Positions 8,464-17,808 of a stretch of DNA of 64,000 nucleotides are shown here, piece by piece; position 1 is the stretch's first letter; each line of letters opens with the position of its first letter. Source of the DNA: Thalassotalea_B piscium_A. Lineage in GTDB: Bacteria > Pseudomonadota > Gammaproteobacteria > Enterobacterales > Alteromonadaceae. A program made the translations under genes and the position numbers. The DNA lies in the NCBI GenBank assembly GCA_049347715.1, contig CP186339.1, positions 868,001-932,000 on the forward strand, given 5' to 3'. The notes under the pieces are model-generated. The model was not told the DNA's origin, made no database searches, and saw only the letters and a program-made list of their open reading frames with translations.

Positions 8464-10182
8464 GTGCATTTAGAGCGTAAAACCACATTTTCTATACTCA
8501 GTTTTCTTCTTATTTTATTATTAGTTTTTATTGCGTATTCTAATACATTTACGGTTCCTTTTTTATTTGATGACATTACTTCTATTGTCGAAAAACAAAA
8601 ATTATATATGGGTGATTTCTCATCACTTTACCACGAGTTTGCTCAAAGGATTGTTGTTTACTTAACCTTTAAAGGTAATTTTTATTTCAACCAGTTAGAT
8701 GTTTTTGGATATCATTTAGTTAATACCGGTATCCATGTGGTTTGCAGTTTTTTGGTTTATTTATTTACCTTCGAATTAGTTAAAGCACATAGTTCTATCA
8801 CGAAATCAAACGATTCATTGTTATTAAATATCCGCTGGTTTGCGTTATTCGTTAGTTTGATGTTTGCCTTACATCCTCTTCAAACACAAGCAGTTACCTA
8901 TATTGTTCAAAGAACAACCTCCTTGGCAGCGCTCTTTTATTTAGCAACTATGTTCAGTTATTTGAAACTAAGAGTTTCAACTCATTTCAAAGGGAAGTTG
9001 TTTTTATTTGTATCGACAATAATATTTTTCATCCTTGCTATATTGACGAAACAAAGTGCTTTTACTTTACCGTTTGCGTTGATTTTAATAGAAATTGTTT
9101 TTATCTACCCTATTACACGCTACTCCCTTAAGCTTCCTCTTATATTAGGCGTATTATCCGTTGGCTTAGCAGCGGTTTTATTACTTTTGAATCCAGAGAT
9201 TTTAGTTAAAATTGATGCAGCAAGTAGAGAGACTCTTGATTTCACACGATTGGCATATTTTGAAACACAACTTACGGTGTTATTGCATTATGTGAAGCTA
9301 TTTATTTATCCGGCACAATTGCAAGTTGAATATATATATCCATTAGCTGATGGTAAGTTAATGGATAGTATCGGTTATATATTCCTCTATATATTTATTT
9401 TAGGTGTTGGATTCTACAATATAAGAAAAGCACCAATTGTCTCTTTTGCTGTATTTTTCTTTTTTATTGCACATGGCATTGAATCCTCGTTTATTCCGAT
9501 TTCTGATTTGGTATTTGAGCATCGAACATATTTACCAAATTTGTCTTTGTGTATTTTGTTTGTTTATTTATTTTTCAAGTCAGCGCCCAATAGAACTGTC
9601 TATATTAAATCTGTATTATTGGTTATTATTTTATTTCTAACCTTTTTAACCTATCAACGAAATGCGCTATGGAATGATCCTGAAAAGCTTTACAAAAATG
9701 AGCTCTTAGTTAATAAAAATAAACCTAGGATGCATGCGATGTTAGGGGAGTATTACCGTACACAAAAATTAGATAAGCTTTCCGCAAGCAGCTATAAAAA
9801 AGCATTCGATTTGGCGGGGAGTTTTAATGATTTGGATAATCAGGGCTATGATGCGAAATTTGGCTATTTTAATAATTATATTGCAGCATTAAGTAGATAT
9901 GGTGAGAATAAAAAAGCTATTGAGCAGACTTTGATATTATTACCAGAATTAAAGGGGAGTAAATTCTTAGCGCTTATTTATGTAAACCTAGGTACATTTT
10001 ACTGGAAAGAGAAAAATTATTTGCATTGTACTAAATATATGTTCCAAGCCATGAAAATTAAACCTGAAATGATTGAACCGGTAATAGGTGTTGGAAAATG
10101 TTTTGAAGAAATGGGTGATAAAGAAATGGCTTTACATATGTTTAACAAAGCAAGAAAAATGGTAATGGCTGCTAAGCAATAA
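8464..10182 (+). CDS. Multi-spanning GT-C-like protein with C-terminal TPR repeats
   Basis: I place the start at GTG 8464, preceded by AAAGGGA; an in-frame TTG at 8404 has no ribosome site. The 572-residue product has about ten or eleven membrane segments (to about residue 400) and a TPR region at the end (about 415-570). Motifs seen are FDDI in the first periplasmic loop, HPLQTQAVTYIVQRT near 150 and FEHRTYLP near 345. These resemble bacterial relatives of TMTC-type GT-C glycosyltransferases, in which the acidic first loop is catalytic and the acceptor is a protein or lipid. It lies between manB and manC, so a mannose donor is plausible. A role as a polymerase or ligase in polysaccharide assembly is the alternative. 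Confidence 0.6.
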   Translation: MHLERKTTFSILSFLLILLLVFIAYSNTFTVPFLFDDITSIVEKQKLYMGDFSSLYHEFAQRIVVYLTFKGNFYFNQLDVFGYHLVNTGIHVVCSFLVYLFTFELVKAHSSITKSNDSLLLNIRWFALFVSLMFALHPLQTQAVTYIVQRTTSLAALFYLATMFSYLKLRVSTHFKGKLFLFVSTIIFFILAILTKQSAFTLPFALILIEIVFIYPITRYSLKLPLILGVLSVGLAAVLLLLNPEILVKIDAASRETLDFTRLAYFETQLTVLLHYVKLFIYPAQLQVEYIYPLADGKLMDSIGYIFLYIFILGVGFYNIRKAPIVSFAVFFFFIAHGIESSFIPISDLVFEHRTYLPNLSLCILFVYLFFKSAPNRTVYIKSVLLVIILFLTFLTYQRNALWNDPEKLYKNELLVNKNKPRMHAMLGEYYRTQKLDKLSASSYKKAFDLAGSFNDLDNQGYDAKFGYFNNYIAALSRYGENKKAIEQTLILLPELKGSKFLALIYVNLGTFYWKEKNYLHCTKYMFQAMKIKPEMIEPVIGVGKCFEEMGDKEMALHMFNKARKMVMAAKQ

Positions 10183-10292
10183 AGCTAAAGGTTTACAAAA
10201 AACATTGTAAAAATATAACAATAAGGTACTATGCCGCGCTCATGTTTTAGTTGGTGTGTCCCTTTTAATCAAATACATTATCAAGGATTATT

Positions 10293-11699
10293 ATGTCAGT
10301 TATTCCGGTAATTTTATCTGGTGGCTCAGGAACTCGTTTATGGCCATTATCTCGTAAGCAATATCCTAAACAACTGCTAAATTTGACTGGTGGACAATAT
10401 ACAATGCTTCAAGAAACTCTTAAACGAGTTTCGCATTTATCTTCCCCTATTATAGTTTGTAATAAAGATCACCGTTTTATGGTGGCTGAGCAATCGAATT
10501 CTATTGGTGTTACTCCTCATGCTATTATACTTGAACCGGTAGCAAGGAATACTGCCCCCGCAATAGCATTAGCAGCTTATCAAGCATTAGCACATGATAA
10601 AGACGCTATTATCGCTGTTTTTCCAGCTGACCATGTTATTACTGAAAAAGAAGCGTTCAAAAAAACGTTAGAAATAGCAATAAATGAAGCAAAAGATAAT
10701 AAATTAGTCACTTTTGGTATTGTGGCAAATAAACCAGAAACGGGCTTTGGTTATATTAAAGCAGATAAATCAAAAAGTGCGTTGGCTTATAAAGTAGAAA
10801 GTTTTGTTGAAAAACCTGATATAAGCACAGCAAAAGCTTACATAGATAGCGGCGATTATTTTTGGAATAGTGGTATGTTTGTGTTTAAAGCATCTGTTTA
10901 TTTACAAGTGCTTGAACAATCAAATGCTAAAATTAATAAAGCCTGTAAAGCCGCATTAGCATCAGCAAAAGTAGATTTAGACTTTATTCGGGTAGATAAA
11001 GCAAGTTTTGAACAAAGCCCCGATGACTCAATTGATTATGCAGTAATGGAGCAGTCAAATAATGTGAGTGTCGTACCTATGGATGCAGGCTGGAGTGACC
11101 TTGGCAGCTGGTCAGCATTATGGGAAATCTTAGACAAAGATAACAGTGAAAATGCGTTCGTAGGTGACGTGATTTCTATCAATAGTAATAATAACTTAGT
11201 TCATAGCCCCAAAAAATTGGTAGCTACTATAGGATTAGAAAATTTAGTCATAGTTGATACCGATGATGCACTATTAATTGCTAATAAAGATCAGGTTCAA
11301 GAGGTGAAAAAAGTAGTTGAGCAGTTAAAAAATCATAAACGGGATGAACATAACCAACATCGAGAGGTTCATCGTCCGTGGGGCTGTTACGACTCTATAG
11401 ATAATGGCGAACGCTATCAAGTAAAACGCATTACTGTGAAGCCTGGCGCTAGTTTATCGCTTCAAATGCATCATCATAGAGCTGAACATTGGGTGGTAGT
11501 ATGTGGGGTAGCATTAGTTCAGATTGGTGAAAATAAACAACTAATCACTGAAAATCAGTCAGTGTATATTCCAATTGGTGTTAAACATCGCTTAACAAAT
11601 CCTGAAGAATACCCGTTAGAAATAATTGAAGTGCAAACTGGCAGTTATCTTAATGAAGACGATATTGTTCGTTTTGAAGATTGTTATAATCGAGCTTAA
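10293..11699 (+). CDS. manC: Mannose-1-phosphate guanylyltransferase / mannose-6-phosphate isomerase
   Basis: A 468-residue bifunctional enzyme. The N-terminal nucleotidyltransferase has the pyrophosphorylase signature GGSGTRLWPLSRKQYPKQLL (residues 9-28) and FVEKP near 171. The C-terminal type II phosphomannose isomerase cupin begins RPWGCYDSI near 360 and carries QMHHHRAEHWVVV near 390, with metal-binding His residues. It makes GDP-mannose from mannose-1-phosphate supplied by ManB. Length is typical. It follows the GT-C-like gene by 110 bases and precedes the first KpsS-like gene by 3 bases, so the two are translationally close. Confidence 0.93.
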   Translation: MSVIPVILSGGSGTRLWPLSRKQYPKQLLNLTGGQYTMLQETLKRVSHLSSPIIVCNKDHRFMVAEQSNSIGVTPHAIILEPVARNTAPAIALAAYQALAHDKDAIIAVFPADHVITEKEAFKKTLEIAINEAKDNKLVTFGIVANKPETGFGYIKADKSKSALAYKVESFVEKPDISTAKAYIDSGDYFWNSGMFVFKASVYLQVLEQSNAKINKACKAALASAKVDLDFIRVDKASFEQSPDDSIDYAVMEQSNNVSVVPMDAGWSDLGSWSALWEILDKDNSENAFVGDVISINSNNNLVHSPKKLVATIGLENLVIVDTDDALLIANKDQVQEVKKVVEQLKNHKRDEHNQHREVHRPWGCYDSIDNGERYQVKRITVKPGASLSLQMHHHRAEHWVVVCGVALVQIGENKQLITENQSVYIPIGVKHRLTNPEEYPLEIIEVQTGSYLNEDDIVRFEDCYNRA

Positions 11700-11702
11700 T
11701 AA

Positions 11703-12803
11703 ATGAAAAAGCTCCTTATTTACTTACCTTTAGCGAATGAACATCGTGCGCCAATTATGCAGCAAATGGCACAGAAATATATTAAAGACGGTTACACCGT
11801 AAGTATTATTCTTGAGAGCCGTATATGTGTATTTAGACATAATGATTATATTGGTGATTCAGTTCATAACCAAACAATAGCTAAATATATTGATTTTAAT
11901 ATTTATGAGAACGTGTTCTTCTTAAAGCTTCCTAAAACACAAGCGAATAATTGGTATAAACTTGAAGCGGTTAGAAGTGAATATTATCAAAAGGTACTTG
12001 AAGATAATGAATTTAACGAAGTTTTAATTTGGAATGGAAACTTTCAATATCAACAATTATTTTTGACATTACTCAAAAAACAAAATCAATTAAAGAAAAA
12101 CTTTATAGAGGTTGCTTGGTTTGACCAAAATAACAGTGTTTATATTGATCCTAATGGTGTTAATGGGGCTAGCTTATTAGCGAAAACACCTCCGCCAGAG
12201 CTAACCGAAAAAGAAATATCACACGTAAAAGCATTTATTGAAGGCTATACCAAAGGACATCCTTTAAAAGTAAAGGGTAAAAGAGAAAAGTTAAAAATTC
12301 TAATCCCACTTCAAGTTGATACTGATTCAAATATTATCAAACATTCACCTTTTAAGGATATGAAGGAATTTATTTGTTTTCTAGAAGACTGGATACCTAA
12401 AGATAATGTAGAGGTAACTTTACGAGCGCACCCTAAGGCCGTCTATGACTACGAAATTAAAAGTAATCGAACTGACTTTATTGTAAATAGAGCGGGTTGT
12501 ATAAAAAATAAAATAGCGGAATCTGATCTGATTATTGGTATTAATAGTACCGTTTTGCTACAATCCCTGCCGTTTTATAAACACGTTATCGCCTTTGGGG
12601 ATGGGGTTTACAATGCATCATCGCCCATAGTAAAAATGGATTTTAATGATACGTTTCAACTGCATGATATAGATATTTACGAATATCAAAAATTAATACA
12701 TTTTTTGGTGTTTGGTAATCAAATTCAATTGAAAGTACCAAAAATAAATACACAATTAAAATATGTTCATCAGCGACTTTGTTTGCTGTTTAATCGTATA
12801 TAG
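11703..12803 (+). CDS. KpsS-like capsule polysaccharide glycosyltransferase (copy 1)
   Basis: A 366-residue cytoplasmic GT-B-like protein. Motifs shared with the gene at 29721-30863 are IWNG near 119, YIDPNGVNGAS near 152, PLQVDTDSNI near 202 with HSPFKDMK just after, RAHP near 243 and GINSTVLL near 281. These are features of the capsule-synthase KpsS/KpsC superfamily (beta-Kdo transferases) and of KpsS1, described as a retaining pseudaminyltransferase. The locus makes both a Kdo precursor (kpsF) and CMP-pseudaminic acid, so either sugar could be the donor. It is tightly packed between manC and kpsF. Confidence 0.65.
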   Translation: MKKLLIYLPLANEHRAPIMQQMAQKYIKDGYTVSIILESRICVFRHNDYIGDSVHNQTIAKYIDFNIYENVFFLKLPKTQANNWYKLEAVRSEYYQKVLEDNEFNEVLIWNGNFQYQQLFLTLLKKQNQLKKNFIEVAWFDQNNSVYIDPNGVNGASLLAKTPPPELTEKEISHVKAFIEGYTKGHPLKVKGKREKLKILIPLQVDTDSNIIKHSPFKDMKEFICFLEDWIPKDNVEVTLRAHPKAVYDYEIKSNRTDFIVNRAGCIKNKIAESDLIIGINSTVLLQSLPFYKHVIAFGDGVYNASSPIVKMDFNDTFQLHDIDIYEYQKLIHFLVFGNQIQLKVPKINTQLKYVHQRLCLLFNRI

Positions 12804-12813
12804 GTCAAACATA

Positions 12814-13779
12814 GTGTTTCCCAAAGTAAATAAAATTGATATTAATCTTGCAATAAAAAATGTGTTTAACGAACATGCTAAATCCTTATCAGTTATGTCC
12901 AATCATGTTAAGAAAGATAATTATGAACAAGCAATAAAAACCATAAAAAATAGTAATGGGCATGTTATTGTTTGTGGGATGGGGAAATCAGGCCATGTAG
13001 GTAAAAAAATAGCAGCAACTTTTGCTTCTACTGGTACGCCTAGTTTTTTTCTCCACCCAAGTGAAGCCTATCATGGAGACTTAGGTATGATCACTAAAGA
13101 GGATGTTATTATATTAATTTCCAACAGTGGTGAAACCGATGAAGTCTTACAATTAATCCCTTCATTAAAATTGTTTCGAAATAAAATAATAGCAATAACG
13201 AATAAAGTAGACTCAACGCTTGCTATAAATGCTGAAGTTGTATTACCGATTATTATGGATAAAGAAGCTTGTCCTAATAATCTGGCTCCAACAACATCAA
13301 CTATAATTACAATGGCAATTGGAGATGCACTAGCTATAGCGCTAATGCAACATAAACAATTTATGGCTAATGATTTTGCTCGTTATCACCCAGGTGGAGC
13401 TCTAGGAAAAAAATTGTTGACTAAAGTCAGTCAAGTTATGGTCAACGAAAACCTGCCGATTATTTCGAGGAATACAAAATTTTCCGATTTTATCATTATT
13501 ATGAATGAAACCCGACTAGGTGTAGCACTTGTAGTTGAAAATAAAAAAGTTGTTGGTGTAATTACGGACGGTGATTTGAGACGCTGCTTGAACAATAAGC
13601 ATGATGATATTCAGCAGATAACAGCAGAGCAAATAATGACTAAATCACCTAAAAGAATTAACCAAAATGAAATGCTAAATAAAGCTGAGCAAAAAATGAC
13701 TGAAAATAAAATTTCTTCCTTGGTTGTACAAAACAATGAAGATGAGTTGGTTGGTTTAATTCAAATTTATAATGTATAA
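12814..13779 (+). CDS. kpsF: Arabinose-5-phosphate isomerase
   Basis: A 321-residue protein from GTG 12814, 10 bases after the previous stop; the frame opens earlier inside the previous gene but those residues are not family-like. The SIS domain (GHVIVCGMGKSGHVGKKIA near 35, ISNSGETDEV near 90) is followed by two CBS domains (about 195-250 and 265-320). The enzyme interconverts ribulose-5-phosphate and arabinose-5-phosphate, the first step to Kdo. A copy inside a capsule locus is normally KpsF, serving the Kdo linker of ABC-exported capsules, with the housekeeping kdsD elsewhere. The neighbouring KpsC- and KpsS-like genes agree with this. Confidence 0.88.
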   Translation: MFPKVNKIDINLAIKNVFNEHAKSLSVMSNHVKKDNYEQAIKTIKNSNGHVIVCGMGKSGHVGKKIAATFASTGTPSFFLHPSEAYHGDLGMITKEDVIILISNSGETDEVLQLIPSLKLFRNKIIAITNKVDSTLAINAEVVLPIIMDKEACPNNLAPTTSTIITMAIGDALAIALMQHKQFMANDFARYHPGGALGKKLLTKVSQVMVNENLPIISRNTKFSDFIIIMNETRLGVALVVENKKVVGVITDGDLRRCLNNKHDDIQQITAEQIMTKSPKRINQNEMLNKAEQKMTENKISSLVVQNNEDELVGLIQIYNV

Positions 13780-13806
13780 ACGTAAAATAGACAGAGATTT
13801 ATATTG

Positions 13807-16800
13807 ATGCTAAACAAAAAAATTATTAAAAAGAAAATAAACGATTGGATTGACAAAAGTAATATCAGACCATTAGCAGATAAACTTTATCATACACTTT
13901 ATAGAGAAAATATTACATCTAAGTTTCCTGTCATATTTTTCGGCAAGAACTGGTTAAAGAAAAGTGATGTGCCACTAGCACTTTTTTTCGGCTTTAATTC
14001 ATGGAAAAGAGATATTTTTTCTCGCTTTTTTCCAGAGTATAAATGTGCATTCGTACTAAACCATACCAAATGGGAAAGAATTGAACAGGAGTTATTATTA
14101 AAATTAGAAGGGTCAGAAAAACTAGTATTTGTAACGTGGGGATCAGGAAAATTACCTAAAGATGTTCAAAAGTGGTTGAAGAGGCAAAAACTCTTTGAGG
14201 TAGAATTTAGATCAGTAGAAGATGGTTTTTTAAGAAGTATTGGCACAGGTCTATTACATACTAGACCAATGTCCGTCTGCATTGATCCATTAAGTATTTA
14301 CTTTAACGCACATGAAGAAAGTCATTTAGAGAAAATCCTTAATGAATATGATTTTCAGAATGATACTAATCTTTTAAAAAGAGCAGAAAATGCTATTAAA
14401 TTAATTAAAGCGGGAAGGTTAACTAAATACTATGATGTTTCACCAAATGATAAAGTGAATACGTTTAGTCGAACAAGCAACTACTCGATATTAATTGTTG
14501 GTCAAGTTGAAGGAGACGCATCAATAGCATTTGGTAAAAGCTCGGTTAAGTTGAATACTGAATTAGTATTAACAGCATGTAAAGAATATCCAAATGCGGA
14601 TATATATTTTAAGCCTCATCCTGATTATCTCGCTCAAAATAGAAAAGAAAAATCAAATATAAACGCTCTTGAAAAAAAATGTGTTATTTTGCCAAGTAAC
14701 GTTAAGTTAAATGAAGTTATTGATAAAGTAGATCATGTATTTACTATTACGTCGTTAGTTGGTTTTGAAGCTCTAATCAGGGGAAAAAAAGTTACAACAT
14801 TTGGCGCACCTTTCTATTCTAATTGGGGCTTGACAGACGATCGTGTTAAAATAAAAAGAAGGAATAGAAATTTATCTTTATCTGAACTAGTTGCAGGGGC
14901 ATATATATTATATCCTAAGTACTTTCATCCAAGCTGCGATTTAGAATCAAGCTTCGAAGAAATTGCTAGCTTCACATTGGTTGAAATTTTAAAATATGAA
15001 AATATTTTTCAGTTTAATGAGGATAGTATTTATCATGATATTAGACCTTTAATTTCAAAGTTATCAATCCCTTTACAAATAATAAAGTATCTATCGAGTA
15101 CTAAGAATCAAACTGAAGCTAATTCGATAGAGTTGTTTAAAATAATAGACACTAATTTCCAATTAAAAGATTTCGCACAAATTAGTTTTTTACTTATTAA
15201 AACGTCAAATTTTGATCAATTAGTAGAGTACACCAACAAATGCTTATCATATCTTAGGGATAATGTAGTCAACATAAATAGCCAATTACTTTATGATTTT
15301 CTCTATAATTTAAGTATAACTCTGAAGAATACGAATGGGCGAGTTATCAATGATATCCCATGTTTAAGCGAGTACTTTTCTTCTAATTTGTATAAGGATT
15401 CAAAGCTTGTAGGTAGTGTAACTTTATATATAGAATGCTGTGCGATGAATTTGCATTATAGAAATATTGAACGATTACTTGAAGGGCTGAGAAAAGAATA
15501 TAGAATAACTCCTTTTCCTTTACATGAGGGAATTCAGAGATATATCGAACGAAGTTTAGTTTTCGAACCAAGCTTAGTTTTTTACGAAAAGTTATTAAAT
15601 GTAGTTAATGCAAAAAGTAGCCGATCTGAAAGAGATTATCAATCAAGATTTCGAATAATACAAAAATTAAGCCATTTATTTGAACAAGAGTTGTTTAATA
15701 AATATCCAGATGACCATTGTTTGAATGGGTTATTGGTTTTATTAAAGAATAAAAAAATAGATGAAGCTGAAAGGTTATTAACCAAAGAGCTTCAATATAG
15801 TAATGATGCAAATATTAAACATTATTTATCATTGAAACGAAGATTTAACAATTGGCTTTATGTCGCCAATACTTTTATAAAATTTCATAAAATTAAAGCT
15901 ATTGAGCCTGTAGTAAAAGAACTATTAACGATAGAAGATAGTGAGAAAATAGCATTATTAGACTTAAATTTTTCAAAAGCAAATAATGAAGACGGTAATT
16001 TTGATGCTAAGTTAGCTATGTATAGTGAAATTTTTCAAGATAGCGATAAAATTTTAACTTTAAAGGCGCGGTATTTACGTGAACAAGGAAAGTTTGAACA
16101 AGCCTTTAGTCTTTATCAAACAGTACACTTATCAGCAAACACAATAGCCAGAAAAATTAACCTACAACAAGAGATTGATAAAGTAAAATTTTCAATTGAT
16201 ACCAGTGAAATTATCAATAGTATCCCTCAACCTTGTATTCCAAAAGGGGTTGTTTTTATAGCATCACAGACTTGTTTTAATTCTCTAGCAATGATTACAC
16301 CTAGCCTTGTCGAGCTAAAAAAGAAGGGGTATGCCGTTGTAAACTTGATTCAAGGAGTTACAAACCTTGGTCTAGTGGGGACCCCATATATTGATAAATT
16401 TAATGGAATTATTCCATTAGACTTAACCGTGGCAAAAACTGTTGGTGAACTGGAAAATATCTGGCATGTCAATTGGGACAAAAAAGAAGTAATTAGCGAA
16501 GGGGTTAATTACTACCAAGGATTTTACGAAAGATTGTCAACTTTTATACGTAAGTTTCATGTCGATCTAAAAGAGCCTTATGTGTATGATTTATTTCTTG
16601 AACAACTTTTACGCGCTGATATATGTCTTACTGTTTGTAAAAAAATATTTAGTGAAGCGGTAACAAATAATCAAGTAAATGTTACTTTTATGACATCAAA
16701 TAGCCATGTGACTCCTTATTCAATTATGAGGGATTACGCAATGGCTAAAAAATCAGATAATATGGGGTTTATTAATTGTAATGTTGCATATGAATCATAT

Positions 16801-17718
16801 TTCTCAAATTTAGCTAGTAAATTTTCTAATACTATGTGTGTTAGTGACATGACTTTATACCCGACAATACGTGCTCCATTCATGGCTAGAAGAGAGCAGT
16901 TTGAAGCTTGGTATGATAAGAACAAAATGAACACTACTTTTAAAAAGCAAGCATCGAGCCTCATTAAAGTCAATCGAGTAGGCAGTGATGATAATAAAAC
17001 AGAAGCTGAGCTACTTGAAAAAATAAAAGAGAAGAAACAGCAAGGGGTTAAAATTATTTGTGCTTTTGGAAAGGTGCCAGTTGATTTAAATGTACCTTTT
17101 GATGGAGGACCTGCTCATTCGGATATGGCAGATTGGATAAGTCATACGGTTGATATTTGTAATGGTGATGATGAAATACTGCTACTTGTAAAACCACATC
17201 CCCATGAACTCAGACCTGAAATAGCACTTGATCTTGTTGAAGGTTTTCATGATTTAATTTCGCCCGAAGTTCAAAATAATGTTTGGCTACTAGGGCATAA
17301 AGATATAAATGGACATGCTTTAGCTCCATATTTAGATCTAGCATTATTATATAACGGTTCCACTTCTCTAGAGTTAACAGCTCAGGGGATACCTGTATTA
17401 ATGGCCTCATATTTTGGAAGGTATGATTATCCTGTAGACTTGATATATCCTGAATCAAGAGAGAACTATGAGCAGTTTATTAAAAGTAAACAGTATAAAG
17501 CTCCAGAACAAGTAACTCGAGAAAAGGCCGCATACTTAATGTGTTATATGGGAACAGATGAAATTTCAATTTTAAACCAATACTCTAAAAGACAACTTAC
17601 AAACGATAGAGTTGGAATACCGAGTTGGTACCCAGAAAAAATTGAAAAACTTGTTTTCGAAGGGGATCCTTTAATGGCATTAGTAGCTGATAGAGTAGTC
17701 GAAAAATTTGAGAGTTGA
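13807..17718 (+). CDS. Giant KpsC-like glycosyltransferase, KpsC domain fused to a second GT-B-like module
   Basis: A 1303-residue protein (ATG 13807; an in-frame TTG lies one codon earlier). Residues about 35-395 match the KpsC (GT99, beta-Kdo transferase) domain: SVEDGFLRSIGTG, LIVGQVEGDASI, FKPHPDY, TSLVGFEALIRGKK and GAPFYSNWGL. The middle (about 400-800) is helical with TPR-like pairs. The C-terminal part (about 815-1300) is a different GT-B-like module with FGKVPVDLNVPFDGGPAHSD, LVKPHPHELRPE and YNGSTSLELTAQGIPV. Classical KpsC has two related GT99 domains in about 670 residues, so this is an unusual fusion. The second module could add another capsule sugar; pseudaminic acid is a candidate because the pse operon follows. 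Confidence 0.7.
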   Translation: MLNKKIIKKKINDWIDKSNIRPLADKLYHTLYRENITSKFPVIFFGKNWLKKSDVPLALFFGFNSWKRDIFSRFFPEYKCAFVLNHTKWERIEQELLLKLEGSEKLVFVTWGSGKLPKDVQKWLKRQKLFEVEFRSVEDGFLRSIGTGLLHTRPMSVCIDPLSIYFNAHEESHLEKILNEYDFQNDTNLLKRAENAIKLIKAGRLTKYYDVSPNDKVNTFSRTSNYSILIVGQVEGDASIAFGKSSVKLNTELVLTACKEYPNADIYFKPHPDYLAQNRKEKSNINALEKKCVILPSNVKLNEVIDKVDHVFTITSLVGFEALIRGKKVTTFGAPFYSNWGLTDDRVKIKRRNRNLSLSELVAGAYILYPKYFHPSCDLESSFEEIASFTLVEILKYENIFQFNEDSIYHDIRPLISKLSIPLQIIKYLSSTKNQTEANSIELFKIIDTNFQLKDFAQISFLLIKTSNFDQLVEYTNKCLSYLRDNVVNINSQLLYDFLYNLSITLKNTNGRVINDIPCLSEYFSSNLYKDSKLVGSVTLYIECCAMNLHYRNIERLLEGLRKEYRITPFPLHEGIQRYIERSLVFEPSLVFYEKLLNVVNAKSSRSERDYQSRFRIIQKLSHLFEQELFNKYPDDHCLNGLLVLLKNKKIDEAERLLTKELQYSNDANIKHYLSLKRRFNNWLYVANTFIKFHKIKAIEPVVKELLTIEDSEKIALLDLNFSKANNEDGNFDAKLAMYSEIFQDSDKILTLKARYLREQGKFEQAFSLYQTVHLSANTIARKINLQQEIDKVKFSIDTSEIINSIPQPCIPKGVVFIASQTCFNSLAMITPSLVELKKKGYAVVNLIQGVTNLGLVGTPYIDKFNGIIPLDLTVAKTVGELENIWHVNWDKKEVISEGVNYYQGFYERLSTFIRKFHVDLKEPYVYDLFLEQLLRADICLTVCKKIFSEAVTNNQVNVTFMTSNSHVTPYSIMRDYAMAKKSDNMGFINCNVAYESYFSNLASKFSNTMCVSDMTLYPTIRAPFMARREQFEAWYDKNKMNTTFKKQASSLIKVNRVGSDDNKTEAELLEKIKEKKQQGVKIICAFGKVPVDLNVPFDGGPAHSDMADWISHTVDICNGDDEILLLVKPHPHELRPEIALDLVEGFHDLISPEVQNNVWLLGHKDINGHALAPYLDLALLYNGSTSLELTAQGIPVLMASYFGRYDYPVDLIYPESRENYEQFIKSKQYKAPEQVTREKAAYLMCYMGTDEISILNQYSKRQLTNDRVGIPSWYPEKIEKLVFEGDPLMALVADRVVEKFES

Positions 17719-17753
17719 TTATTATAAATAATTTATCTTCAAAACAATTAGTT

Positions 17754-17778
17754 AATAGTTTTTACTATAACTATTTTT
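17754..17778 (+). terminator. Weak stem-loop before pseB
   Basis: AATAGTT and AACTATT form a 7-bp stem around an 8-base loop, followed by a short T run. It sits in the 90-base spacer between the KpsC-like gene and pseB. The stem is AT-only, so it may be only a weak or partial terminator. Confidence 0.3.
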
Positions 17779-17808
17779 AATTAATTAATTAAGTAATTAG
17801 GAGCAGTA

